DNA of 13,002 bases from Chitinophaga pinensis (GTDB taxonomy: Bacteria > Bacteroidota > Bacteroidia > UKL13-3), in the NCBI GenBank assembly GCA_945875195.1, contig CAMCJW010000050.1, forward strand, positions 1 to 13,002. The letters are read 5' to 3'. Each line of letters starts with the position of its first letter. The stretch's first letter is position 1. Shown here piece after piece: positions 1 to 8,400 of this stretch. Both the position numbers and the translations under genes were made by a program. Under the pieces are notes generated by a model. That model searched no databases. It was not told where the DNA came from and worked only from the letters and a program-made list of their open reading frames with translations.

Positions 1-740
1 ACAAAATCACCCAAGTATATTTACTAGCAGCCTTATTGAGCGCTACAGCAGAAAAGAACCCTAAATTTGCCTGGGACTTAAACATGAATGGCTTGTTTCA
101 TGTGTTGGATTTAGCCAAAGAGGGTATTATTAAAAAGATATATTGGCCAAGTTCAATTGCCGTATTCGGACCAACTACACCAAGGATACTAACGCCTCAA
201 TATACTGTAATGGAGCCCAATACCATTTATGGAATAAGCAAACAAGCAGGTGAGCGTTATTGCGAATATTATCACCAAAAATATGGTGTTGACGTGCGCA
301 GTATCAGGTACCCAGGTTTAATTGGTTGGAAGAGTGCACCGGGCGGTGGCACAACAGATTATGCCGTACATATTTACCATGAGGCCTTAAAAAACAAAAC
401 CTACGAATGTTTTTTGAGTGCAGAAACAGCATTACCTATGATGTATATGCCAGATGCCATTAGGGCAACCATTGAGCTCATGGAATCACCTGCAGAAAAG
501 GTAAAAATTAGAAGCAGTTACAATGTGGCTGGTATTAGTTTTAATCCTGAGCAAATAGCAGCTAGTATTAGAAAGCACATTCCAGAATTTACCATTACCT
601 ACAAGCCAGATTTTAGGCAAACCATTGCCGCCAGTTGGCCGCAGAGTATTAACGACGAGCGTGCCGCCAAGGATTGGGGTTGGCAATTGGAATACGACTT
701 AGATGCCATGACCCAAGTGATGTTGGATAATTTGGGTTAA
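1..740 (+). CDS. tdh: L-threonine 3-dehydrogenase, NAD-dependent epimerase type (5' partial)
   Basis: Cytosolic enzyme that oxidises L-threonine to 2-amino-3-oxobutyrate with NAD+, the first step of threonine breakdown towards glycine and acetyl-CoA. The frame is open from the left edge and reads ITQVYLLAALLSATAEKNP before any plausible start, so a TTG at 36 is not the real start. Roughly 70 N-terminal residues, including the Rossmann GxxGxxG motif, lie outside the window. Short-chain/extended dehydrogenase hallmarks are present: WPSSIAVFGP (Ser codons near 150), the catalytic pair YGISK (Tyr 228-230, Lys 240-242), and the family signatures RYPGLIG, GGGTTDYAV, LPMMYMPDAIRATIELM and DWGW near the C-terminus. 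These match the SDR-type threonine dehydrogenase of Bacteroidota rather than the zinc-dependent type. A general UDP-sugar epimerase is less likely because of the PGGGTTDYAV and MYMPDA blocks. About 245 residues of an expected ~315 are visible, with no internal damage. No clear terminator follows. Confidence 0.9.
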   Translation, partial: KITQVYLLAALLSATAEKNPKFAWDLNMNGLFHVLDLAKEGIIKKIYWPSSIAVFGPTTPRILTPQYTVMEPNTIYGISKQAGERYCEYYHQKYGVDVRSIRYPGLIGWKSAPGGGTTDYAVHIYHEALKNKTYECFLSAETALPMMYMPDAIRATIELMESPAEKVKIRSSYNVAGISFNPEQIAASIRKHIPEFTITYKPDFRQTIAASWPQSINDERAAKDWGWQLEYDLDAMTQVMLDNLG

Positions 741-840
741 TGAAATGGTATAACTTGGTAAAGCACAACCATTTTTTGCTTGTATTTTGTTTTAAATTAA
801 TTATTATTGTCTTGATTAATAATTTAAAAAAGACCTACTG
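741..840. promoter_or_regulatory. AT-rich intergenic region with inverted repeat, candidate operon promoter/operator
   Basis: The 100 bases between tdh and the six-gene operon should hold the operon promoter. A perfect 8-base inverted repeat, AATTATTA (799-806) and TAATAATT (817-824), separated by 10 bases, lies 17 bases before the first ATG. It is too AT-rich and lacks a following T run, so it is not a terminator; an operator site is possible. I found no convincing TTTG / TAnnTTTG pair of the Bacteroidota type, so the promoter position is not assigned. Confidence 0.3.
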
Positions 841-1791
841 ATGCTAACTCATTTATTTATTTTTCGATTTGAACCAATAACTTTTTTTAGTAAAGGAATT
901 CTTTTGTTATTAATGCTCGTGCCATTTAATGCTATTTCTCAAAAAGTAGTTTCCGAGCGTGGTGAGTATAAAATGCCTATCGAGAAAAGTATGTCGGAGC
1001 AAGAAGCAGAGCGCATTTGTATTGAACGAGCAAGGATCAATGCGATAGAAAATGCCTTTGGACAAACCATTATTCAAGGAAATTCTACCTATATAAAAAA
1101 CGAAAGAACGGGCGCTAGTGCCGAAAGCAAGGTTGTTTTTAATATGATGGCTGAAACCATGGTGAATGGCGAGTGGGTGGAGGATATTAAACCACCAACT
1201 ATTAGCAAAATTTATGATAATGGGGTTACCTATATGAACGTTGAGGTTTTTGGAAAGATTAGAGAAATTAAGGAAACGCCCATTACCTTTAAAAGTGCTT
1301 TGTTGGCTTGCCCAAAAACTGAATGTAAAACAACAAGCTTTAACAACAAACAATCTGTGTATTTAGAATTTACTGCTCCCGAAGATGGCTATATTTCTGT
1401 TTATTGCGATGTGCCAGAGGAAAAAATAACTTATCGGATGTTGCCTTATAAGGCAGATCAAAACGTTTCTTCTTACCCCGTTAAAGCAGATGAAACCTAT
1501 TTATTTTTTCATCCACAAATGGCAAAAAATATTCCTTTAGGAAAAGTGGATGAGTTAGTATTCTACCTCAGTAAACCGAATACCCCAGAGGTGAGTAAGG
1601 TTTTTGTATTGTTTAGACCTAAGACCGAAATTGCAAAACCAATATTAAGTGGCATTGGCAATGTTTCAATGAGTAATATTGAAATACCCTTGAACCTACC
1701 TAGCGAGGATTTTCAAAGATGGTTGCAAAGAGTAAGAAGAGCGGAGGCGGATATTCAATTGGAAACCACAGTAATCAGTATTAATCCCTAA
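841..1791 (+). CDS. Exported LPP20/FlgT-like and DUF4384-like protein, caspase partner
   Basis: First gene of the operon, 316 residues, predicted to be exported. The N-terminus has a hydrophobic stretch (about residues 20-33, GILLLLMLVPFNAIS) with a likely signal-peptide cut before Gln34. Residues about 51-140 form a region like the LPP20/FlgT N-terminal fold: a helix of the type EAERICIERARINAIENAFG, then strands ending in YMNVEVFGKI. Residues about 169-262 resemble DUF4384 (VYLEFTAPEDGYISVYCD ... YPVKADETYLFFHP ... VFVLFRP), an all-beta domain often coded next to, or fused to, bacterial caspase-like peptidases. The caspase gene follows after 12 bases, which supports that pairing. The ATG at 841 is chosen because the next in-frame ATG (Met25) would cut the hydrophobic segment. 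Molecular function is unknown; a substrate-recruiting or regulatory partner of the caspase is an inference. Confidence 0.72.
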   Translation: MLTHLFIFRFEPITFFSKGILLLLMLVPFNAISQKVVSERGEYKMPIEKSMSEQEAERICIERARINAIENAFGQTIIQGNSTYIKNERTGASAESKVVFNMMAETMVNGEWVEDIKPPTISKIYDNGVTYMNVEVFGKIREIKETPITFKSALLACPKTECKTTSFNNKQSVYLEFTAPEDGYISVYCDVPEEKITYRMLPYKADQNVSSYPVKADETYLFFHPQMAKNIPLGKVDELVFYLSKPNTPEVSKVFVLFRPKTEIAKPILSGIGNVSMSNIEIPLNLPSEDFQRWLQRVRRAEADIQLETTVISINP

Positions 1792-1803
1792 ATTAATTCT
1801 ATC

Positions 1804-3573
1804 ATGAAAAAAATAATTTACTTTTTTTTGGTATTAAATCTTTCTGTTTCATCATTTATTAACGCCCAATCCAGCGGAACAAGCAAAACAGTAGATTTAA
1901 ATTTGAGTAAGCCTTACATTAGAGGATTGCCACCTAATATTTTTGTGGAACTACAATTTGTAGATGACAATGCCAACGGTTTGTTGGAAGCAGAAGAAAA
2001 CGCAAGGCTGATACTGAAAATTAAAAATGAGGGAAGCGGCCCAGCTCAAGGTTTACAAATAAGCTTAAAGTCAAATGTTTCTGATCCAGAATTACAGATT
2101 GAACCTAATAAATTAATTAGGTTAATTAAGCCAAATGAGACCAAAGTAGTTGAAATGAAGATTAAAGCTGGATTTTTTATTAAAACGAACCAACATAAAA
2201 TTGATATAAATATCACCGAGCATTTTGGTTTTGATATGGATCAAGCCACACTAAATTTAAATACTTATCAGTACATACCTTCAAAGTTAGTTTTCATTGG
2301 TATGGATATATATGATCAAGGAGAAGGAACCGGTTCTGTAATAAAAGATGGTAATTTACAAGCTGGAGAGCAAATTAGAGCCAAGTTGGTTGTTCAAAAT
2401 ATTGGTCAGAATTTGGCTTTAGGAGTGTCCTATAAGTTTGTATCAAATGATAGCAATATTTATGTGAACGATTTTCATAGTGCCATTGGAGATCTTGGCG
2501 ATTTTAAGGTAGGTGAAACTAAAGAAATTTGGGTAACCATTAGTCCCAATAAACGCGTAAAGGTTATTGGAAAATTGCCTTTATTTTTAACAGTAACTGA
2601 GAAAAAGAATTACGGAAATATAAAAGAATTTCAAATACCACTTGAGTTAGAAAAAAGAGCACCAAAACCTGCAGTTTTATCTGTAAAGGCTGATATGGCT
2701 CAAATTCAAAAGCAGGTTGCAAGAATTGAATATAAATCCGATAAATTTTCTTTCAACAATAGCAATGTAAAAAACATTGAATCACCTGCATTAGGAAAAA
2801 TTAAAAGGAATAAATCTATAGGTATTGTAATTGGCGTTGAAAATTACACCAATCTACCCAAAGCCCCATTTGCCTCGCATGATGCCGAAATTATTGAAAA
2901 GTATTTTAAACTAACGCTTGGGGTTGAACAGGTAATTACTTATACAAATCAACAAGTAAGTGGCTTGTTTTTTAAAAGTACTTTTGATCCAAGTATTGGT
3001 AAGCTAACCAATATGATAGACCCAGGTAAAACTGATTTGTTTGTTTATTATTCTGGTCATGGAGTGCCTGATAGGAATGGAGATGAGGTATATCTTTTCC
3101 CTTCTGATGGATCAATAAATTTATTAAAAGAAGGTGGGTATAGCATCAATAATTTTTATGAATCGTTGAATAAATTAAATGCCAAAAGTGTAACGGTAAT
3201 AATGGATGCCTGTTTTAGTGGTTCAACAAGAGCCAACGAAAATTTAACTGGTACCAAAGCATTAGGCATTAAGGTTAAAGATGCAAGCGTAAGGCCATGG
3301 GAAACCAATCCTAATTTTAGGGTATTTTCCTCATCCTCCAATGATGAAACTTCTTTAGGCTATGATGCATCTCAATCTGGCTTGTACACTTATTTTTTAT
3401 GCGTTGGGTTGCAAGGGGAGGCTGATACTAATAAAGATAGGAAAATCACTGTGGAAGAGCTTCAAAATTATTTAGTACTCAATGTAAATGATTTGGCTAA
3501 AAAATTATCTTCTGGGAAGTCTCAAACACCTCTGTTTTTTGGAGCACCAGGTATGGTACTGACCGAATATTAA
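1804..3573 (+). CDS. Exported caspase-like cysteine peptidase (C14 family) with two N-terminal Ig-like domains
   Basis: A 589-residue protein with a signal peptide ending in INA, cut before Gln22. Residues about 34-150 and 156-290 are two beta-sandwich, CARDB/Ig-like domains. Each carries an acidic Ca-loop-like motif near its start: DDNANGLLEAEE at 54-65 and DGNLQAGE at 182-189. After a linker, residues about 337-589 form a caspase/metacaspase-type peptidase: strand SIGIVIGVENY, catalytic His419 in YYSGHG, catalytic Cys470 in MDACFSG, then the usual RVFSSSSNDETS segment. An EF-hand-like loop DTNKDRKITVEE (541-552) lies after GLYTYFL, as in many bacterial caspase homologues. Both catalytic residues are intact, so the enzyme is probably active, likely cleaving after Arg/Lys or Asp; which of these cannot be told here. 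There is no T9SS tail, so it probably acts in the periplasm unless another route exports it. It sits 12 bases after the DUF4384-like gene and 21 before the barrel gene. Confidence 0.87.
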   Translation: MKKIIYFFLVLNLSVSSFINAQSSGTSKTVDLNLSKPYIRGLPPNIFVELQFVDDNANGLLEAEENARLILKIKNEGSGPAQGLQISLKSNVSDPELQIEPNKLIRLIKPNETKVVEMKIKAGFFIKTNQHKIDINITEHFGFDMDQATLNLNTYQYIPSKLVFIGMDIYDQGEGTGSVIKDGNLQAGEQIRAKLVVQNIGQNLALGVSYKFVSNDSNIYVNDFHSAIGDLGDFKVGETKEIWVTISPNKRVKVIGKLPLFLTVTEKKNYGNIKEFQIPLELEKRAPKPAVLSVKADMAQIQKQVARIEYKSDKFSFNNSNVKNIESPALGKIKRNKSIGIVIGVENYTNLPKAPFASHDAEIIEKYFKLTLGVEQVITYTNQQVSGLFFKSTFDPSIGKLTNMIDPGKTDLFVYYSGHGVPDRNGDEVYLFPSDGSINLLKEGGYSINNFYESLNKLNAKSVTVIMDACFSGSTRANENLTGTKALGIKVKDASVRPWETNPNFRVFSSSSNDETSLGYDASQSGLYTYFLCVGLQGEADTNKDRKITVEELQNYLVLNVNDLAKKLSSGKSQTPLFFGAPGMVLTEY

Positions 3574-3594
3574 TTAAAAATTAGACTAATAAAA

Positions 3595-4470
3595 ATGAAG
3601 AAAAACTTACATTATATTTCATTTGCTTCCTTATATTTATTTTTGTTTTTTGCTATTTGTTGCCTAAATCCATTAGCTGCGCAAAGAGCCACAGACGTTA
3701 AATTTACATTGTCTCCTGATCAAACCAAGATTGATGTTAGCTATCATATTTCATCGGTAAGTGATGACCTTAACTATTCCTCCTCACTTTGGTTGAGCCT
3801 TGATGGCGGAGCTACATTTATAGGTCCATTAAAGTATGTAACTGGAGATGTTAATCAATTAAAGCTGTTGCCAACTGGTAAGTTAAATATTAGTTGGGAT
3901 ATCTATAAAGATGTGGATGAATTGGTTGGAAAAGTTGCTTTCCAAGTTAGGATTGAAACGCAAAAAATACCCATTAAGCCAACTAGATTTTGGATGTATC
4001 AATTTACCCCTACTGCACCCTTGGGTTTTATGTATGGCGTTCGTAAATACAGAGGTGGTTATGGAAAAATTCAAACAAATTTAGGCTTTCACCAGGCAGA
4101 TTATAAGGCCGATGGAAGGGGATTAACTAACTATAGCGGAGATGGCTATTGGGTAATCGGTGAAAAAGATAAGAAGTCGAGTTTATTTGTAACAGGTGGC
4201 TATTTGCACAAAATTAAACCAAGTATTTTTTGTTATGCAGGATTAGGATTTGGCATGAACAGACTTTACTGGGATTATAAAAGTTTTTCTGCCGATGATG
4301 CGCCAGATAAGAGTGGTTATGTATTAGTTGCCGATAATAGTTATATAGGGTTAGCAACAGAGTTTGGATTGATTTATTTTGTGAAAAATAAATATCCAGT
4401 ATCATTTGGGGTACAAAATATTAATTTTGGGTATTGGACAATTTCAACAGGTTTGGGGTACAAATTTTAG
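3595..4470 (+). CDS. Probable outer-membrane beta-barrel protein with N-terminal beta-sandwich domain
   Basis: A 291-residue exported protein. The signal peptide ends in LAA, cut before Gln30. Residues about 32-122 form a beta-sandwich with the module LWLSLDGGATFIGPLK ... GKLNISWDIYKDVDELVGKVAFQVRI, which I recognise as recurrent in Bacteroidota surface proteins. From about 130 to the end there are alternating aromatic/glycine strands (APLGFMYGVRKYRGGYGKIQ, SSLFVTGGYLHKIKP, FCYAGLGFGMNRLYWDY, FGVQNINFGYWTISTGLGYKF). The chain ends in Phe, as barrel proteins usually do. About eight strands fit this length, giving a small barrel. It is the third gene of the operon, 3 bases before the kelch lipoprotein. 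The role is unknown; anchoring the operon's other products at the outer membrane is an inference. Confidence 0.65.
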   Translation: MKKNLHYISFASLYLFLFFAICCLNPLAAQRATDVKFTLSPDQTKIDVSYHISSVSDDLNYSSSLWLSLDGGATFIGPLKYVTGDVNQLKLLPTGKLNISWDIYKDVDELVGKVAFQVRIETQKIPIKPTRFWMYQFTPTAPLGFMYGVRKYRGGYGKIQTNLGFHQADYKADGRGLTNYSGDGYWVIGEKDKKSSLFVTGGYLHKIKPSIFCYAGLGFGMNRLYWDYKSFSADDAPDKSGYVLVADNSYIGLATEFGLIYFVKNKYPVSFGVQNINFGYWTISTGLGYKF

Positions 4471-4473
4471 GGT

Positions 4474-5475
4474 ATGATGAAAAAATATTTTACACTTGGT
4501 TTAAGTTTGTTATTTTTAGTTCTGTTGGTTTTGTCTTGCAAGGATGAAGTTGTTCAACCTATTGGCTTGTCTAATATGAGCCGGGTTGCGTCATGGAGTC
4601 AACTTAACTATACAAGCACTAACACTTTTTCTGGCTCTAATATTTTTACAAAAAGAAGCAATGCACTTGCGGCTTACGGAGACACTTTGGCTTTTGTGGT
4701 TGGTTCAGGAAATTATAATGCCCCAGAAAACTTACAGATTTGGAAGTTTGAGGCCCAAAAGAATAATTTTCAATTACAAAATTACCAATTGCCAGACTAT
4801 AGAACAGGAGCTGTTTCATTTGTAGTTGGGTCAAAACTTTTTTATGGCTTAGGCATCAATAGTAGCGGATTTTTTAATACTATGTACCTCAAAAATGCTG
4901 GCTTATCATGGTCCGATGTAGGATTCACAGGAGCAGCAAGGTCTAATGCAGTTTCTTTTGTTATTGGTAATAAAGCATACATTGGCCTGGGAACAAATGG
5001 CACAAGTTACTTGCGTGATTTCTATGAAATGGATGCTAGCACTAGCACTTTTGTATGGAGAAAAATAGCTGATTTACCAGGATCAGGAAGAACAGACGCC
5101 TGTGCATTTGTGCTGAATGGCAGAGCTTACGTGGGTACAGGATATAATGGAGTAAATTACTTAAATGATTTTTGGGAATATACGCCAACAACAAATACTT
5201 GGATGCAAATTGGCAATATACCCGGAATTGAAAGAGATGATGCAGTTGCCTTTGCCTTCGAAAAAAGGGGTTATATTGGAACTGGTTGGAATAATTATAC
5301 TGGTATTCTTTCCGACTTTTATGAATACAACCCTACCACAGGTAAATGGAAGGCCGCACCAAGTATTCAAAGCTCTGGTAGGTATGGCGCTGTAGCCTTC
5401 ACTCAAAAAGGCAGGGCTTATGTGGGCTGTGGTAACAATGCAGCAGATTTAAACGATTTCTGGATTTCAAAATAA
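4474..5475 (+). CDS. Kelch-type six-bladed propeller lipoprotein
   Basis: A 333-residue lipoprotein. The signal peptide has a lipobox VLSC with the lipid-bearing Cys22, followed by KDE; charged/acidic residues just after the Cys are associated with surface export of lipoproteins in Bacteroidota. From residue 61 there are six kelch-like repeats of about 45-50 residues, each opening R-x-x-A-V/C-S/A-F and containing YxGxG (YGLGIN, YIGLGTN, YVGTGYN, YIGTGWN, YVGCGNN), then DFYEY/DFWEY and a Trp. The last repeat lacks its final Trp strand, which SWSQLNY near residue 40 could supply, closing the ring. Kelch propellers usually bind proteins or sugars; no catalytic residues of galactose oxidase are evident. 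Two adjacent ATGs (4474, 4477) are possible starts and the choice does not affect the lipobox. The gene starts 3 bases after the barrel gene's stop and is followed 9 bases later by the giant gene. Confidence 0.85.
   Translation: MMKKYFTLGLSLLFLVLLVLSCKDEVVQPIGLSNMSRVASWSQLNYTSTNTFSGSNIFTKRSNALAAYGDTLAFVVGSGNYNAPENLQIWKFEAQKNNFQLQNYQLPDYRTGAVSFVVGSKLFYGLGINSSGFFNTMYLKNAGLSWSDVGFTGAARSNAVSFVIGNKAYIGLGTNGTSYLRDFYEMDASTSTFVWRKIADLPGSGRTDACAFVLNGRAYVGTGYNGVNYLNDFWEYTPTTNTWMQIGNIPGIERDDAVAFAFEKRGYIGTGWNNYTGILSDFYEYNPTTGKWKAAPSIQSSGRYGAVAFTQKGRAYVGCGNNAADLNDFWISK
4654..5472 (+). repeat. Six kelch-like repeats
   Basis: Six in-frame repeats of about 45-50 codons in the lipoprotein gene, each beginning with R-x-x-A (RSNA, RTGA, RSNA, RTDA, RDDA, RYGA). 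Repeats 2-6 share Y-x-G-x-G, and repeats 4 and 5 keep the full DFWEYTPTTNTW / DFYEYNPTTGKW ending. They have diverged in DNA sequence, so this is an old amplification rather than a fresh tandem duplication. Confidence 0.75.
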
Positions 5476-5484
5476 CAAATAGCA

Positions 5485-8400
5485 ATGAAGAACATAATTA
5501 AGCTCTTACTATTTGTATTCATATCGAATACAGTTTTTTCAATTGAAATACCTAAAAACTTGACGCATAAAAATACGGAAGGTTTTATTGAAAATAAGGG
5601 TCAGATTTTGGATCAAAACGGCATACCTAATGCGGGTGTAAAATACTTGCTAAACGGTAGTGGATTGAATGTACAGATAAGGAATACAGGATTTAGTTAT
5701 GATACCTACACATTAGAGAAAAAATTAAAGCCAGCCATTGAAAGAATTGAAGATAAATTCAGTAAAAAATCTGCAGCAGATAGCTTTAATTTTACTTACC
5801 ACTACCATAGGGTGGATATAGAATTTGTAAATGCCAGCAAACAGCCTAAAATAGAGGCTAATCAAGCATCTGCAGGTTTTATTAATTACTACAATGTGCC
5901 TACTTCACCCGAAGGAATATTAAATGTACACAGTTACAAAAGTGTTTTGGTGAAGGACATTTATCCAGGCATTGACATTGAATATTTAATTGATGAAGAA
6001 AAGGGATTTAAGTATAATTTTATTGTACATCCTGGTGCCGATTATCAATTGATTCAAATGAAATACTTGGGTGCGGAAAGTAACTTGGTTCAAAACAAAA
6101 TTGAGTTAAGTGTTGCCGCAGGAAAATTGGAGGAAGATATTCCATTGAGTTGGATGGAGGGAGATAAAAACACTCCGGTTAATGTTGAATATAGGCAAAT
6201 TGAAAAGGGTGTTTTTGGGTTTGTGTCAAATGCAAATTTATCTGCTAGTAGTGCTTTGATAATTGATCCAATACCAAGTAGGCTTTGGGGTACTTATTAT
6301 GGCGGAAGTGTTTCGGAATATCCCGGACCTTGTGTTGCTGATCCTACTGGTGCTATTTATTTATCAGGTTGGACATCAAGTAGTAATAATATTGCAACTG
6401 TGGGGTCCCATAAAAGTGTATATTCTGGAGGTAACGACGCTTTTCTCTTTAAACTTAACACAAATGGCGGTATGCAATGGGCTACTTATTATGGTGGCAC
6501 TGGAGTTGAAATATCCTATGGGTGTTCTCGTAGCTCCAATGGCAACATTGTATTATCGGGGATTACATCAAGTACAACAAATATCACAACTGCTGGATCC
6601 CATCAGGCTGTTTTTGGGGCAGGAACTTTTGACGTATTTATTGCTGTTTTTAATGCAAATGGAGTTAGACAATGGGCCACTTATTATGGAGGTTCTGGGG
6701 ATGAGTTTTACGGTAATAATGAAGTTGACCCAAGTGGAAATATTATTTTAGCTGGCATAACTAACAGCTCTAATGGGATTTCAACTGTGGGAGCACATCA
6801 GGCGGCATTTTCTGGAGATTATGATGCTTTTATTGTTAAGTTTAATTCATCTGGATCTAGGTTATGGGGCACCTATTATGGTGGTTTGGTAAGAGAGGAA
6901 CTTCCAAATTGTGCGGTAGATAATAGTGGAAATATTTATTTGTCTGGAATTACAAATAGTGGATCAAATATCGCAACAACTGGAGCTCACCAATCTGCTA
7001 AAATTGATACATTTAATTTCTTTTTAGTAAAATTTAATTCAAGTGGTATCCGTCAATGGGGAACCTATTATGGCAAAAGTTCTGATTTGACATTTGCCGA
7101 TTGTTCAACTGATGCAAGTGGAAATGTTTTTTTGTGTAGTACTACAAATAGCATCAGCAATATATCAACTGTAGGAGCATACCAAACTGCTATTTCAGGA
7201 AATTATGATGGATTTTTGGTCAAATTTAATTCTTTAGGTGTTAGGCAATGGGGTACATATATTGGAGGTACTGGATTTGAGTCAGACATTACCTCAAAAG
7301 TTGATTCTTTAGGTAACATTTTTTTATCGGGAAGTACCGGAAGTGTTACCCAAATTGCAACTATTGGATCATACCAAGAAACAATTAGTGGGGCATATGA
7401 TGCATTTCTTGTTAAGTTTAATTCATCTGGAAATAGGATATGGGGAACCTATTATGGTGGGACTTCATGGGAAGAGGAGATTTTTACATCAAATATTTCA
7501 AATGGAATAATTTATCTATGTGGATATACCTCAAGTGGTTCAGGAATAGCAACGGCAGGGTCTCATCAAGTTTTTAGCGGTGGTGCTGAAGATGCATTCA
7601 TAGTTAAATTTACTGATGCTTCCACAGGCGTGTTGGGGCCTATTGGAACAATTGTACCTGTAGGTGGTGCCACAGCATGTAATCAAACAGCTAAGTCTTA
7701 TACGTTAAGTGCTGTAGTAACCAATGCAGTCGGATATCAATGGACAATTCCAGCTGGATGGGTTATTCAATCGGGCCAAGGAACATTAACTCTTACAGTA
7801 ATTCCAAATTCTACAGGTGCTATTTCTGTAAAAGGTTATAATTCTATTGGCGACAGCACAGCTGCTGCTTCTTTAGCCGTAACTGTAATTGTTGTTGCTC
7901 AACCAAGTGCTATCAGTGGATTGCCATTAAATTGCTTGGGTACAGCTACCACTTATTCAGTTACCGCAGTGAGCGGAACTACCTATAGTTGGTTGCCATT
8001 GCCAACAGGCTGGACAGGTAGCTCAACTACAAACAGTATTTCCGTTACCCCAAATGCAATAACAACCTCTGATACCATTAGAGTGACTGCAAACCAAAGT
8101 GGTTGTGCAAGTATTGCCTCCAAATATGTGGTTGGAACTACAAGAATACCTCTAACACCAACCAATTTTTCTGGTAATAATCCTGCCTGTAAATTATTGC
8201 CATCTAATTTTACAGTAGATTCTTTTCTGTACACTGCTTCTTATACATGGACGTTTCCGAGTGGCTGGACAATCAATTCTGGGTCAAGCACAAGGATTAT
8301 AAATGTTACTCCTTCTGCCTCTGCGATAGCTGGAAACATAACTGTGCGAGGTACAAATTATTGTGGTAATGGTCCTATATTAACAATTGCAACTAGCCTT

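Noticed and set aside
36..38. TTG as start of the threonine dehydrogenase
   Set aside because: The conserved family sequence continues in frame upstream to the window edge, so the true start is off the window.
761..781. Short inverted repeat AAGCA / TGCTT after tdh, with a T run between the arms
   Set aside because: Only five pairs, and the T run lies in the loop rather than after the stem, so it is not a believable terminator.
6263..6751. Second open frame of 162 codons within the SBBP repeats
   Set aside because: It is a by-product of repeated codon patterns in the SBBP repeats; no family features and wholly inside a well-supported gene.
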